Below are positions 41,774 through 50,966 of a stretch of 64,000 nucleotides of DNA, piece after piece. Source of the DNA: Paludibacter sp. (lineage in GTDB: Bacteria > Bacteroidota > Bacteroidia > Bacteroidales > Paludibacteraceae); assembly GCA_019163375.1 (NCBI GenBank), contig JAFLKK010000019.1, positions 124,001 to 188,000 on the forward strand, read 5' to 3'. How positions within the stretch are numbered: position 1 is the stretch's first letter; each line of letters starts with the position of its first letter. The position numbers were made by a program, and so were the translations under genes. The notes under the pieces were generated by a model, which was not told where the DNA came from, did not search any database, and was given only the letters and a program-made list of their open reading frames with translations.

Positions 41774-43402
41774 TTATCTGTCGATATCCGGAATTACGTA
41801 GTCCATAGAACCACCAATACCAATAAAGTCGGATATTTTTTCGTTTTTACAAATCAGTGGCATTGCCGAAACTAACGCCATTGAAGGTGAACGGAATTTC
41901 ATGCGGTAAGGTGTTTTGTCACCACGGCTTTCGATATATACACCAAATTCACCTCTACATGCTTCAATACGTTGGAAGTATTCTCCTTCGGGAAGTTTGA
42001 TAATTGCTTTTGTTTTAGCAAGTACTTCGCCTTCAGGGATATTGTCAATCAATTGTTCGATAATATGCAATGACTCTTCAATTTCGTCCAAACGGTTCAT
42101 ATAACGGGCATACGAATCACCCTCAGTGCGGATTACTTCTTTGAAGTCAACTTTGCTGTACATTGAATAAGGTTGGTGTTTACGAATATCGCACGACCAG
42201 CCTGAACCACGACCGGCAGGACCGGTTACAGCATAAGAGATAGCATCTTCTTTCGACATTACACCAATACCAACCATACGTCCCAATGCAATTACGTTGT
42301 GTGAGAAGAAACGGTCGTACTCAACCAGTTTCTCACGCATATAAGGAATAAATGATTTTACATCTTTTTGGAAATCAGCATAAATGTCGAACATTACACC
42401 ACCAATCACATTTTGATTGATAATTAAACGTCCACCACAAGTCTTTTCAAAAATGTGCAGAATGATTTCACGTTCACGCATTCCGTAGATAAAGGCAGTT
42501 GTTGCACCCAAATCGTTGGTTTGACAAGCCCATGCCAACAAGTGAGAGTCGATACGATTCAACTCGTCCATGATGGTACGGATATATTGTGCGCGTTCTG
42601 GAACTTCAATCTCAGCCGCTTTTTCAACACACATACACAATGCATGGCGATTGATATTTGCCGAAAGATAATCTAAACGATCGGTGAAGTGAAGTATTTG
42701 TGGGTAAGTAAGATTTTCGCTCAGTTTTTCAATTCCACGGTGAATATATCCACTGTGAACATCGATTTTCCTCACTATTTCACCGTCCAATGATGTACGG
42801 AAGTGCATTACACCGTGAGTAGAAGGGTGTTGAGGTCCGATATTGATAATGTAATCATCTTCAGCAAATATATTTACAGTCTCTTCCACCAACTTGCCAT
42901 CAACTTCCATGATGCGTGGTGCAATGTCAATTATATCTTTACTTTCCAACGATAGTTTGTTCAACTCCGGATTAGCATCGTAATCTTTACGCAATGGATA
43001 ACCTACCCAATCGCTGTTCAGGAAGAACTTACGCATATCAGGATTGTTGATAAACCGGATACCCAACAAGGCATAAACTTCGCGCTCGTTGAAATGCGCT
43101 GTTTCGAATAAATCGGTAACTGTGTACAACAAAGGATTTTCTCTGTCAGCAGTTCCTGTTTTCAAAACGATTTCTTTCGAAAGGTCTGTTGACGAAGCAA
43201 GTAGGTAAATAACACCCAGTTTTTCGCCCCAATCCATTCCAATCAATTTTACCAACATGTCAAAAGGCAATGCGGTGTTGTCGCGCAATGCTTTAGCTAA
43301 TTGGTGCAGTTTGTTTGGTTCTACTGTAACCGTAAGAATTTTTTTATCCTCAATTACGGCTTCAGGTACAGTATTTAGAATTACCTTTTTTATGTTTTCC
43401 AT
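41774..43402 (-). CDS. nuoCD: NADH-quinone oxidoreductase fused subunit C/D
   Basis: This 542-residue protein fuses NuoC (about residues 1-150, 30-kDa domain, 'HFNEREVYALLGIRF' and 'GYPLRKDY') to NuoD (about 170-542, 'INIGPQHPSTHGVMHF', 'GGVMFDIYADF', 'GRGSGWSCDIRK', and the C-terminal 'SMDYVIPDIDR'). NuoD forms the quinone-site floor with NuoB. The C/D fusion is usual in Bacteroidota. No nuoE, nuoF or nuoG follows, so the complex lacks the NADH-oxidising module and its electron donor must be another carrier. Confidence 0.95.
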   Translation of the reverse strand: MENIKKVILNTVPEAVIEDKKILTVTVEPNKLHQLAKALRDNTALPFDMLVKLIGMDWGEKLGVIYLLASSTDLSKEIVLKTGTADRENPLLYTVTDLFETAHFNEREVYALLGIRFINNPDMRKFFLNSDWVGYPLRKDYDANPELNKLSLESKDIIDIAPRIMEVDGKLVEETVNIFAEDDYIINIGPQHPSTHGVMHFRTSLDGEIVRKIDVHSGYIHRGIEKLSENLTYPQILHFTDRLDYLSANINRHALCMCVEKAAEIEVPERAQYIRTIMDELNRIDSHLLAWACQTNDLGATTAFIYGMREREIILHIFEKTCGGRLIINQNVIGGVMFDIYADFQKDVKSFIPYMREKLVEYDRFFSHNVIALGRMVGIGVMSKEDAISYAVTGPAGRGSGWSCDIRKHQPYSMYSKVDFKEVIRTEGDSYARYMNRLDEIEESLHIIEQLIDNIPEGEVLAKTKAIIKLPEGEYFQRIEACRGEFGVYIESRGDKTPYRMKFRSPSMALVSAMPLICKNEKISDFIGIGGSMDYVIPDIDR

Positions 43403-43533
43403 TTCTTTTATAAAGTCACCAGTCGAAGGACAACAGTCACAAGTCCCGGTTTTATTTAAAGTGTCTATAAATATCTATTAGGTGTTGAAAATCAAAGTTA
43501 TCAGCCTGCATCTGCAGACTGGCGACTGTCGTC

Positions 43534-44097
43534 TTATCTTTTTTTATTCCCTAAGAATTTTTCCAATTTAATTTTGCGTTGCAATTGCATCAAGCCGTAA
43601 AATAGCGACTCAGGGCGGGGAGGGCAACCGGGAATATAAACATCAACCGGAATAATTTGATCAACGCCATTTACCACGTGGTATGAGTTTACAAACGGAC
43701 CACCCGAAATAGCACATGCACCCATAGCAATCACATACTTAGGTTCAGCCATTTGGTCGTAAACACGTTTAATAAGTGGAGCCATTTTATGAACCATAGT
43801 TCCGGCCACAATCATTAAATCGGCTTGACGTGGACTGTTACGGGTAACCTCCATACCAAAACGCGAAATGTCGTGGTGAGCAGCAGCGGTTGACATAAAT
43901 TCAATACCACAACAGCTGGTAGCATAAATTAACGGCCATATAGAATTAGAACGTCCCCAATTGATCATGTCGTCCAATTTACTTAGAACAACATTGACGC
44001 CGTTGGCTTCGAGTTCTTTCACATAATTTTCAAGGTATTCATTGTCGTTAAATTCAGACGACGGAATTCCTTTTATATCGATATTTTTTACATCCAT
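43534..44097 (-). CDS. nuoB: NADH-quinone oxidoreductase subunit B (cluster N2)
   Basis: This 187-residue protein carries the terminal cluster N2 next to the quinone site. '[12 protein letters not shown]' provides the tandem Cys pair, with further cysteines in '[10 protein letters not shown]' and '[15 protein letters not shown]'. The ATG at 44097 is chosen because a good AAGGAG ribosome site lies about 7-8 bases upstream within the nuoA end; the upstream in-frame ATG at 44118 lacks one. It overlaps nuoA by 10 bp, so translation is coupled. Confidence 0.94.
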   Translation of the reverse strand: MDVKNIDIKGIPSSEFNDNEYLENYVKELEANGVNVVLSKLDDMINWGRSNSIWPLIYATSCCGIEFMSTAAAHHDISRFGMEVTRNSPRQADLMIVAGTMVHKMAPLIKRVYDQMAEPKYVIAMGACAISGGPFVNSYHVVNGVDQIIPVDVYIPGCPPRPESLFYGLMQLQRKIKLEKFLGNKKR

Positions 44098-44441
44098 TTC
44101 AATACTCCTTTCTTCCATGCATAGGCTAAACCTAAACCAAGAATAACTATGAAAAATACAATACTATACAATCCCTGAACTCCTAAATCGCGAACGACTG
44201 TAGACCAAGGAAATAGGAAAATTGCTTCCACATCAAACATCAGATAAAGGATAGCATAAAGGTAATATCCTACCTTAAACTGCATCCATGATGTACCATG
44301 TGTTGGAATTCCACATTCGTATGGTTCACCTTTTTGGAGATTGAATGATGATGGTGCTAATAAAATAGCTATGCCTAAACCGGCAATAACCAACGTTAGT
44401 CCTGTTAGTAGAACTACTAGAAATAGCGATAAACTGCTCAT
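44088..44441 (-). CDS. nuoA: NADH-quinone oxidoreductase subunit A
   Basis: This 117-residue protein has three membrane helices and the conserved loop '[20 protein letters not shown]', with acidic residues in '[13 protein letters not shown]'. It is the first gene of the nuo operon on the minus strand. It anchors the hydrophilic arm to NuoH. Length is normal. Confidence 0.94.
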   Translation of the reverse strand: MSSLSLFLVVLLTGLTLVIAGLGIAILLAPSSFNLQKGEPYECGIPTHGTSWMQFKVGYYLYAILYLMFDVEAIFLFPWSTVVRDLGVQGLYSIVFFIVILGLGLAYAWKKGVLKWM

Positions 44442-44747
44442 ATATAATGAATGAATTTAATTTGCCTAAAAAACCGTGCAAAGGAACAACTTTTTTTTCT
44501 AACTACAGACTTTTTTCGGGTTAAAATCCATTCAGAAGCCGGTCTGCGTATTTTTGTAATCTCGAGGTTGCAATTCGATTAAAATGAAGAAAATCAGTTG
44601 ACTATAATTTTCAGTTTCAATTAATGTTAATTGAAATTATGATATATTATAGTATATTAATGTTTTTGCGTGAACTTTTTATCGACTATGCTTCCAAGAA
44701 TGCGCTTTAAGCCCGTTGAAAAGGGAGAATCCGAATGTGAGGAAAAG
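44442..44747. promoter_or_regulatory. Region upstream of nuoA with a 22-bp inverted repeat
   Basis: No gene is seen. TTTCAATTAA-TG-TTAATTGAAA at 44615-44636 is a perfect inverted repeat, followed by palindrome-like ATATATTATAGTATATT (about 44641-44657). The nuo promoter must lie here; a TTCCTTTGCAC sequence on the minus strand near 44476-44486 resembles a Bacteroidota -7 box but lacks its TA. Confidence 0.4.
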
Positions 44748-44800
44748 GATAGAGCTAAACAGTAATTGCCAATAAATGACATTCGTTGTTTAGCTCTATC
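44748..44800. terminator. Stem-loop between nuoA and the export operon
   Basis: GATAGAGCTAAAC (44748-44760) pairs perfectly with GTTTAGCTCTATC (44788-44800) around a 27-nt loop. It lies just after the minus-strand ABC permease operon. The T run is weak, so termination is likely but not certain. Confidence 0.55.
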
Positions 44801-44820
44801 TTAAAAAGTGTATCTGATAA

Positions 44821-46068
44821 TTATACTGTTTCAAACTGTTCGGCTTGCTGTTCGGCTGATTTGCTACTCTTTTTTATTTGCCAGTGATAAGCCCAACAGG
44901 TAGTGCCAAAATAGACAATGGACTGAATCCACAGACTGAAGTATTCGAAGGATATATGATGCAAATCTGCCCCAAGCGTATTTATTTTTATATAGCCCTG
45001 AACGCCCGAAGTGGATGGGAATATCCAGGCAAAGGCTCTCCAAAATCCATTGATGTTGGATTGTGGCCACGATACTCCGCTTAAAAACAGAAGTATAAGG
45101 GTCATAAACATAAAGATGACCATGCCTGTTTCTCTGTGTGGAAGAAATACCGATACAGTCATAGAGAAAAAAATCGTCGCTAAGAGAAATGGAACCATAA
45201 GCATCATAACATCAGCCGGAATTCCGATATGTGGCAAGTTAAACAGTCGGGGGATGATGGATAAAATGAAAAAAGACCAGGCTGCATACATCACAAAATA
45301 ACAAATACTCTTACCAATAATTACTCTCAATGTTCCTCCTCTGTGAACTGATGAACTTACAAGAACATGAAAACGGTTTTCTCCTCTCGATGTTCCTGCT
45401 ATCATCCCGATACCAAGAAAAAGCGTTTGAAAGATGATAAGAATAAGAATGGCAGGCATTAGAAAACTGGCAAAACCCGCTCCTTCATTGTAGAGTATCA
45501 CGCCATTGTAGGGAATCGGACTGGAAATAATAGTAGCGGCTTGTCCTGTTATACCATTGGCATTCAGTCTTTCTATTTGAACCTGATTGCTCATTGCCAG
45601 TATGCAATTGCTACAAGCTTGATTGATAATTCGGTAGTACATAAAACTACTAATGTCGCAGTAGATCGAAACTGTTGTTTGCTCGCCGGCAGCTAATTTT
45701 TTGCTGAAATCGGCAGGGATATACACAACACCATGCACTTTTTTGTCATTATAAGCCTCTTTTGCTTCCGCTAATGTGCTGAACCTGCTTTCAATTTCAA
45801 CGTTTTGCGTGGCATCGATATGTCTTAGCAGCTCTCTCGACTCCTGACTGCGTGAACAATCCACTGCAGCAATCGGTACATCTATCAATGTCTCATTTTT
45901 ATAAAGGCTGCAATAAAGTATAGGGTAGGCGAGGGGTGCCAATACCAGCATGATAACCACACCACGATCTTTAAATAACGTGCGGAACTCTATTTTTAGC
46001 ACGTTTAATGTATCTTTAAGTATGGAGATAAATTTTCGGTGCTTGGACATTTTATTTGGAGTACTCAT
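44821..46068 (-). CDS. ABC-2 type permease (second of pair)
   Basis: This 415-residue membrane protein has one N-terminal helix ('GVVIMLVLAPLAYPILYCSLY'), a large periplasmic domain (about 50-190) and five C-terminal helices with 'IAGTSRGENRFHVLVSSSV'. It resembles the YhhJ/YbhR-type ABC-2 permease used with an HlyD adaptor for drug or lipid export. It starts 8 bp after the first permease stop. No ATPase gene is present in the operon, so an unlinked ATPase would be needed. Substrate unknown. Confidence 0.85.
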   Translation of the reverse strand: MSTPNKMSKHRKFISILKDTLNVLKIEFRTLFKDRGVVIMLVLAPLAYPILYCSLYKNETLIDVPIAAVDCSRSQESRELLRHIDATQNVEIESRFSTLAEAKEAYNDKKVHGVVYIPADFSKKLAAGEQTTVSIYCDISSFMYYRIINQACSNCILAMSNQVQIERLNANGITGQAATIISSPIPYNGVILYNEGAGFASFLMPAILILIIFQTLFLGIGMIAGTSRGENRFHVLVSSSVHRGGTLRVIIGKSICYFVMYAAWSFFILSIIPRLFNLPHIGIPADVMMLMVPFLLATIFFSMTVSVFLPHRETGMVIFMFMTLILLFLSGVSWPQSNINGFWRAFAWIFPSTSGVQGYIKINTLGADLHHISFEYFSLWIQSIVYFGTTCWAYHWQIKKSSKSAEQQAEQFETV

Positions 46069-46076
46069 TCTGTAAC

Positions 46077-47255
46077 TTATTTAGTTGGGTAATTTTGACT
46101 GATGGCCGCATTTTTAAGTCGGAAAAAGACGAACAACGGTAAAATCATAAATGAAAGCATGGCAATATAGGAAATAAACGAATGATGAATTTCAACTCCA
46201 TTCAGGGCCTGATCTACATATATATTGAAATAATGATGGATCGGAAATAAATCACTCAATATTCGTGTAGCGGCTGGCATTTGCTCGATAGGAAATGTAG
46301 ATCCGGCAAATGTAATTCCCAGCGTCCCAAAAAGTCCTGCAAAAGTAACTCCGTCACGAAGTACCGGCGTAATTCCGATAAACAATATCCCAATAGCTTG
46401 CGATGATAGAACCAAAAAGAAAGTGGTCAGAAACATCCAACCGATACCGGAATTCAGCGGATAGTGCATATATTTGTAAAGCAGTATATTGCCAATTACT
46501 CCCAGGATAGTGAAAATGATGGTGTAAGGCAATAATTTCCCCACTAATGCCGGAAGCATAGCATTACCGGAGCCATCGAGCCATTCGCGCGTAGTGCGTT
46601 CTTTGTATTCCACACCAATGGGGAAAACGGTCATCATTAAAACCATTATTTGTAGCATTCCCGGTAAAATTACATTTAGTAGATAGGTTCCGTAATTTGC
46701 CCACGGATTTCCAATCAGGTGTGTGTCCATCGCTATCGGTTGAATAATTCCTTTTATTCGGGCTTCGTCTATTCCCTTTGCTCTTAATATTTTTCGTTGC
46801 ATCCCAATGGAAGTAGCCGCACTCATATAGGTTATGTCCTTTGCTATGAGCGAACCGGCTATCAAATAACCATCGTTTATATAAAATGTAATGGGCGGTC
46901 TCCTGTTGGAGATGACATCATTGGCAAAATGGTGCTTTATCTCCACGAATGCGTAAATGTTACCCAGTTGCATTTCTTCGCGTGCTTCTTTGTGACTGTT
47001 GAGGTGCATCACAATTTTAACCTGCTGTGTCGATTCCAGATTTCGTGCAAACTGACGCGACAAGGATGAATTATCCAAATCTACCACTCCGATAGGCATT
47101 TTGTTAGGTTGCCCTTCGTTGAAAAAGGTCAGGAAGAAAACATAGCAAAACGTCATAATAACGAAAGTTGAAATGAAATAAATAGGTCGACTGACCATTC
47201 GTTTCAGTTCCCGCTTTAGCGTAGATGCAAATGCTATAGAAAAGTTGTTTGACAT
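46077..47255 (-). CDS. ABC-2 type permease (first of pair)
   Basis: This 392-residue permease is a paralogue of the downstream one: N-terminal helix ('PIYFISTFVIMTFCYVFFLTFF'), periplasmic domain with 'IGVVDLDNSSLSRQFARNLE', and C-terminal helices including 'FPIGVEYKERTTREWLDGSGN', the typical cytoplasmic loop of ABC-2 permeases. It is expected to pair with the second permease and with the HlyD adaptor encoded just upstream. Confidence 0.86.
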   Translation of the reverse strand: MSNNFSIAFASTLKRELKRMVSRPIYFISTFVIMTFCYVFFLTFFNEGQPNKMPIGVVDLDNSSLSRQFARNLESTQQVKIVMHLNSHKEAREEMQLGNIYAFVEIKHHFANDVISNRRPPITFYINDGYLIAGSLIAKDITYMSAATSIGMQRKILRAKGIDEARIKGIIQPIAMDTHLIGNPWANYGTYLLNVILPGMLQIMVLMMTVFPIGVEYKERTTREWLDGSGNAMLPALVGKLLPYTIIFTILGVIGNILLYKYMHYPLNSGIGWMFLTTFFLVLSSQAIGILFIGITPVLRDGVTFAGLFGTLGITFAGSTFPIEQMPAATRILSDLFPIHHYFNIYVDQALNGVEIHHSFISYIAMLSFMILPLFVFFRLKNAAISQNYPTK

Positions 47256-47301
47256 GTTGTTTTAGTTAACTCTCCTTTTGTTGAAGAAGATGTGTTCGTT
47301 T

Positions 47302-48294
47302 TTATTTTACTGTTTCTTCAAACAATGCTGTCATTCCCGGACGGAGGTTTGCTACTTTCGCCGTTGGTCGTGCTCTTACTTCGAATGTTTTTACGTCAAA
47401 TTGTCCGGTTGTTTTCGTTGCTTTCCAGGTTGCATACGATGCAAGTGCTTTGATATAAGTCACTTTTACCTCCACAATCTGATTCTCCAATGCAGGAACT
47501 TTTATCTTGAATGTTTTTCCCATTTTAAGTTCGCCGAGTAAATCTTCGCGAACATTAAATGTAAACCAAATATCGTTTAGGTCTACAATGCTCATTATGG
47601 GGGCACCCGCTCCAACCAGTTCACCCCGTTTTGGATATACATCGGTTACTTCTCCGTTGATAGGCGATGTAAGGGTTATTTCTTTGAAATACGATTTCAC
47701 TTCGTTTACAGCTCCTTTTGCTCTGTCAACTAGTGCTAGTGCTGCTTCTTTATCTTCACTTTCGGCACCATTTTTCGCCATGTCATATTGCGATTTTGCA
47801 GCATTAGCAGTTGCCACTGCAGCTTTGTATTGTGCTTCTGCTTCGTCACGTTTTTGAGCAGTAACCACTCCCTTGTCGAATAAGCGTTGAACGCGATCGT
47901 ACGATTTTTTGGAAATATCAACACCTACCTGAGCTTTTTGCCACATTTCAAAAGCACCCATAATCTGTTCTTTACGTGCTCCCTTTATCGCTTTTTTATT
48001 TTGGGCCTGCGCAGCGTTTTCAGCAGCATTGGCTTGTTCCAGTTTGGCCGATAGTTCAGGGCTGTCAATTATTACCAAAGTGTCGCCCAACTGTACTTGC
48101 GAACCTTCTTCTACATTAAATTGGTTGATACGTCCGGTTATTTTGCCCGCGATGCGTATTTCCGAAGCATCTGCTTCACCCTGAATGATGATGGGTTCCG
48201 GTCTGTTTATAATTAAGCCAACGATGAATATTAAAATCACAACTATTATCAATGCAATTAGTCCGGTTCTTAAATCTTTATTCTTCTTTTTCAT
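47302..48294 (-). CDS. HlyD/EmrA-family periplasmic adaptor
   Basis: This 330-residue membrane-fusion protein is anchored by one N-terminal helix (about 11-28). It then has a barrel-sandwich hybrid ('ASEIRIAGKITGRINQFNVEEGSQVQLGDTLVII' and 'LTSPINGEVTDVYPKRGELV'), a helical hairpin (about 75-185, Ala/Lys-rich) and a beta-barrel domain. It connects the ABC permeases to the TolC channel encoded next to it. Start and length are normal. Confidence 0.9.
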   Translation of the reverse strand: MKKKNKDLRTGLIALIIVVILIFIVGLIINRPEPIIIQGEADASEIRIAGKITGRINQFNVEEGSQVQLGDTLVIIDSPELSAKLEQANAAENAAQAQNKKAIKGARKEQIMGAFEMWQKAQVGVDISKKSYDRVQRLFDKGVVTAQKRDEAEAQYKAAVATANAAKSQYDMAKNGAESEDKEAALALVDRAKGAVNEVKSYFKEITLTSPINGEVTDVYPKRGELVGAGAPIMSIVDLNDIWFTFNVREDLLGELKMGKTFKIKVPALENQIVEVKVTYIKALASYATWKATKTTGQFDVKTFEVRARPTAKVANLRPGMTALFEETVK

Positions 48295-48316
48295 TGTGGT
48301 GTATTTGTTTATGAGT

Positions 48317-49816
48317 TTACTTGCTTATATTATTTAATGTAGGTGCTTTCAATGTTCCGAGCGATTTTTCGAGGTATAGATTGCATAGTTTTACATCTAT
48401 GCTTGCATCTATGTTTTCCGATTTTGCCGATAACCAAGCGGTTTGTGCGCCAAGCAAATCGGTGGAAGTGATGACTCCTGCTTCAAAACCTTCTGTGGCA
48501 TAGCGAAGATTTTCTTCGGCTTGTTCAATGTTGCGTTGTGTGGCACTTCTTTTTTTCTGACTTTCAATAACTTTGTATGAAGTCTGTTTTATCTGAAGTT
48601 GCATTTTCTCTTTTGTTTCTTCCAGTTTTAATGTTGCTATTTTGTGTTGCGACTTGGCAGCATTTAATGTGTGAAACCTGTCACCAAAATGGAACAAAGG
48701 TATATTGGCAACAATCCCGAAGCTAAACATACCACCAATTTTATTTTGGTATCCATTATATACGTTAGGGTTCGATAATAAATAATTACCAGCAAGACCT
48801 ATGTTTGGCATAAAGCGCGATAGCATTATTTTTTCATTCGAAATAGCCATGTTTTCTACTTGTTTTAGTGCCGCCATTTCAGGTCGATTCGAAATGGCTT
48901 CCTCTATCGGAATTATTTTGGCTATTGTTGTTTCATTTAACACATCTGTGTCACTTAATTTATATACTTCTTCCAATGGAATTCCGCATAGTTCGTTCAA
49001 TACCATTCGCGATAAGTTTAAACCATCCTCGGCTTTTGTCATTGCAATGTCTGCTTCGTTGAGTTTTACTTTTATTTTCAGCGCTTCCGACTTTGTAGCA
49101 ACTCCCTCCTCAATCATGATAGCAACGTTCGAATCTACTTTTGCAATCAGGTTGCGATATTCGCGGGCCAACGCCACCTTGTTTTCCACGGATACTACCC
49201 GCCAATAGGCCTCATCCACTTCCAATAGTAATTCGGTTACTTTGGTTTCTTTTTGTGCTACTGCAAGGTTTTCTCCATATTTTGCCAAATGATAAAGTTC
49301 CAATATTTTCCCGCCCATAAATATCGGTTGTACAAAACCGATCGATCCGACGAAAATGTTCTTTACATCAAATTCTAGCGCTTCTTTGGGTAGAAGTGCA
49401 TAGCTTTTCCACTGAATTTTCTCGGGATTTGTTTTCGGGTTGAATGGTTGATTGTTGGCATCAAGTGGCGTAGCTTGTCCGTTCACCGTTGTCCAACCGT
49501 TAGAAACCTGACTCTGCGAAAAACCGAAACTGCCATCTGCCATCTTTGTTCCAACCGGTAGTAGTGCATCTTCGGCCAACATAGATATATTCTTTTGATT
49601 CCATGTATATGCTCCATTTGCCGAGAAATTTGGAAGAAACTGTGTAAATGCAGCTTTCTTCATTTCCCGTGCAGCTATTATGCTCTCTTGAGCCATTTGT
49701 AAACTCTTATTGTGAGTCAGTGCCATTTGTCTGCATTCTTCTAGTTGTAATACTTTCTGCGAAAATGCCGAAAAGCACACAATAAAGCTTAATGCGGTTA
49801 ATAATTTTTTTTTCAT
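48317..49816 (-). CDS. TolC-family outer-membrane efflux channel
   Basis: This 499-residue channel protein has a signal peptide ('KKLLTALSFIVCFSAFSQ', about 1-19) and two OEP repeats. The first has an unusual hydrophilic extension at about 75-120 ('DALLPVGTKMADGSFGFSQS') that probably extends an extracellular loop. The ATG at 49816 is preferred to the upstream open start at 49870 because it directly precedes the signal peptide. It forms the exit duct for the HlyD/ABC export system and follows marR in the same operon. Confidence 0.9.
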   Translation of the reverse strand: MKKKLLTALSFIVCFSAFSQKVLQLEECRQMALTHNKSLQMAQESIIAAREMKKAAFTQFLPNFSANGAYTWNQKNISMLAEDALLPVGTKMADGSFGFSQSQVSNGWTTVNGQATPLDANNQPFNPKTNPEKIQWKSYALLPKEALEFDVKNIFVGSIGFVQPIFMGGKILELYHLAKYGENLAVAQKETKVTELLLEVDEAYWRVVSVENKVALAREYRNLIAKVDSNVAIMIEEGVATKSEALKIKVKLNEADIAMTKAEDGLNLSRMVLNELCGIPLEEVYKLSDTDVLNETTIAKIIPIEEAISNRPEMAALKQVENMAISNEKIMLSRFMPNIGLAGNYLLSNPNVYNGYQNKIGGMFSFGIVANIPLFHFGDRFHTLNAAKSQHKIATLKLEETKEKMQLQIKQTSYKVIESQKKRSATQRNIEQAEENLRYATEGFEAGVITSTDLLGAQTAWLSAKSENIDASIDVKLCNLYLEKSLGTLKAPTLNNISK

Positions 49817-49887
49817 CCCTTTTGTATTTTTGTTTGTATTATGTTGATTGGACAATAGTTGTGTATGCAACTATATAAGTAAAAAAA

Positions 49888-50322
49888 TCAATCTAAGTTC
49901 ACAATGATTTTTTTTAGTACATTCCTTACCGTATTTAATTCTTCAGACGATATATTATTCAATGTTTTCGATGCAATGGTGTTTACAATCTCTGTTGCTT
50001 TCATCTCCAGAGCATTGCCGGTTTCTGTGAGGTGAATGAGGTTTATTCTTCTGTCGTAATGGTCCGAAACGCGTGTCACCAGATTTGCTTTTTCTAATTT
50101 ATCGATAAGCCGGGTCATGCTTGGCTTGTCTTTTGATGTTAACTTGCATAGTGCTTGTTGAGTTACTTTATCTTTTTGCCACAAGCAGGCAAGGACAGAC
50201 CATTGCTCGGTGGTAATCTCTATCCCCTGATTTGTAAATGCACGGAGGAATGTTCTATTGATGGCAGAAGATATTTTGCCTGTCAATATATTAAAAACTT
50301 CATCGTTATGTAATTCGGTCAT
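49888..50322 (-). CDS. MarR-family transcriptional regulator
   Basis: This 144-residue regulator has the winged helix-turn-helix of MarR proteins: 'TQQALCKLTSKDKPSMTRLIDKLEKANLVTRVSDHYDRRINLIHLTE' (about 56-103) with the wing motif 'DRRINLIHLT'. It leads the export operon and most likely represses it, responding to a small aromatic or drug-like ligand. The 72-bp gap to tolC and own upstream region lack an obvious palindrome I can support. Confidence 0.92.
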   Translation of the reverse strand: MTELHNDEVFNILTGKISSAINRTFLRAFTNQGIEITTEQWSVLACLWQKDKVTQQALCKLTSKDKPSMTRLIDKLEKANLVTRVSDHYDRRINLIHLTETGNALEMKATEIVNTIASKTLNNISSEELNTVRNVLKKIIVNLD

Positions 50323-50966
50323 AATGGTTCGCTTGTATATAGTTGTTTAAACAACGGTGCAAAATTAAAACTAATATTTCAGATTTGATCCTATTTTCCA
50401 TAAGTTTAACTAAACAATATGTTGTTTGTATTTATTTATCTGATTATCATTATGTTGTGTCGCATTGTCGGCTCTATCTTTGTGCCGGTTCTGTGTTTAA
50501 ATTTCAACATCGTTTTATTCATAAATCCTAATTAAGTTTTTTTATTGATTAAGTATATGTTAAATGGCTTGAATTTGTGAATGAATTGATTATATTTGTG
50601 GTCAGTAAGAATAAAAATGAAATATTATTACGTAAATTAATACAAAATCCAAATTAATTCGATCATATAGGTGTTGATAACTAGGTGTTTGGTTTAATTT
50701 CAAAATAAAAATTGCAAAAACGATAGTAAATTATTTTTTTGTTGCTATTTTTGCACTCGTTTTTGTAAAATGATACGAAAAGTGAATAAATATAAGCACA
50801 AATATTTTCGCTATAATTAAGATAAATATCCAATAAATTTAAATAATCTGCGTTTTAAACATTGTAGATATTAAATCGATGTAGTTTAAAGCCTGTAATT
50901 TGAAAAGAAATAAATATTGAATTATTAAATCAAAAAATCAAATAATCAAAAATTAAAAAAAACGTT
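50323..50966. promoter_or_regulatory. Gene-free region between marR and exbB, with a candidate exbB promoter
   Basis: No gene is seen in these 644 bases. On the plus strand TTG (50569-50571), 19 bp and TATATTTG (50591-50598) fit the Bacteroidota sigma consensus, leaving a 5' leader of about 360 nt before exbB. A second TAnnTTTG-like box (TATTTTTG, 50746-50753) lacks a spaced -33 element. No riboswitch is recognised in the AT-rich leader. Confidence 0.45.

Noticed and set aside
33960-44441. Deletion of nuoE, nuoF and nuoG from a once complete operon
   Set aside because: There is no gap or debris between nuoCD and nuoH, and the 11-subunit form is standard in Bacteroidota.
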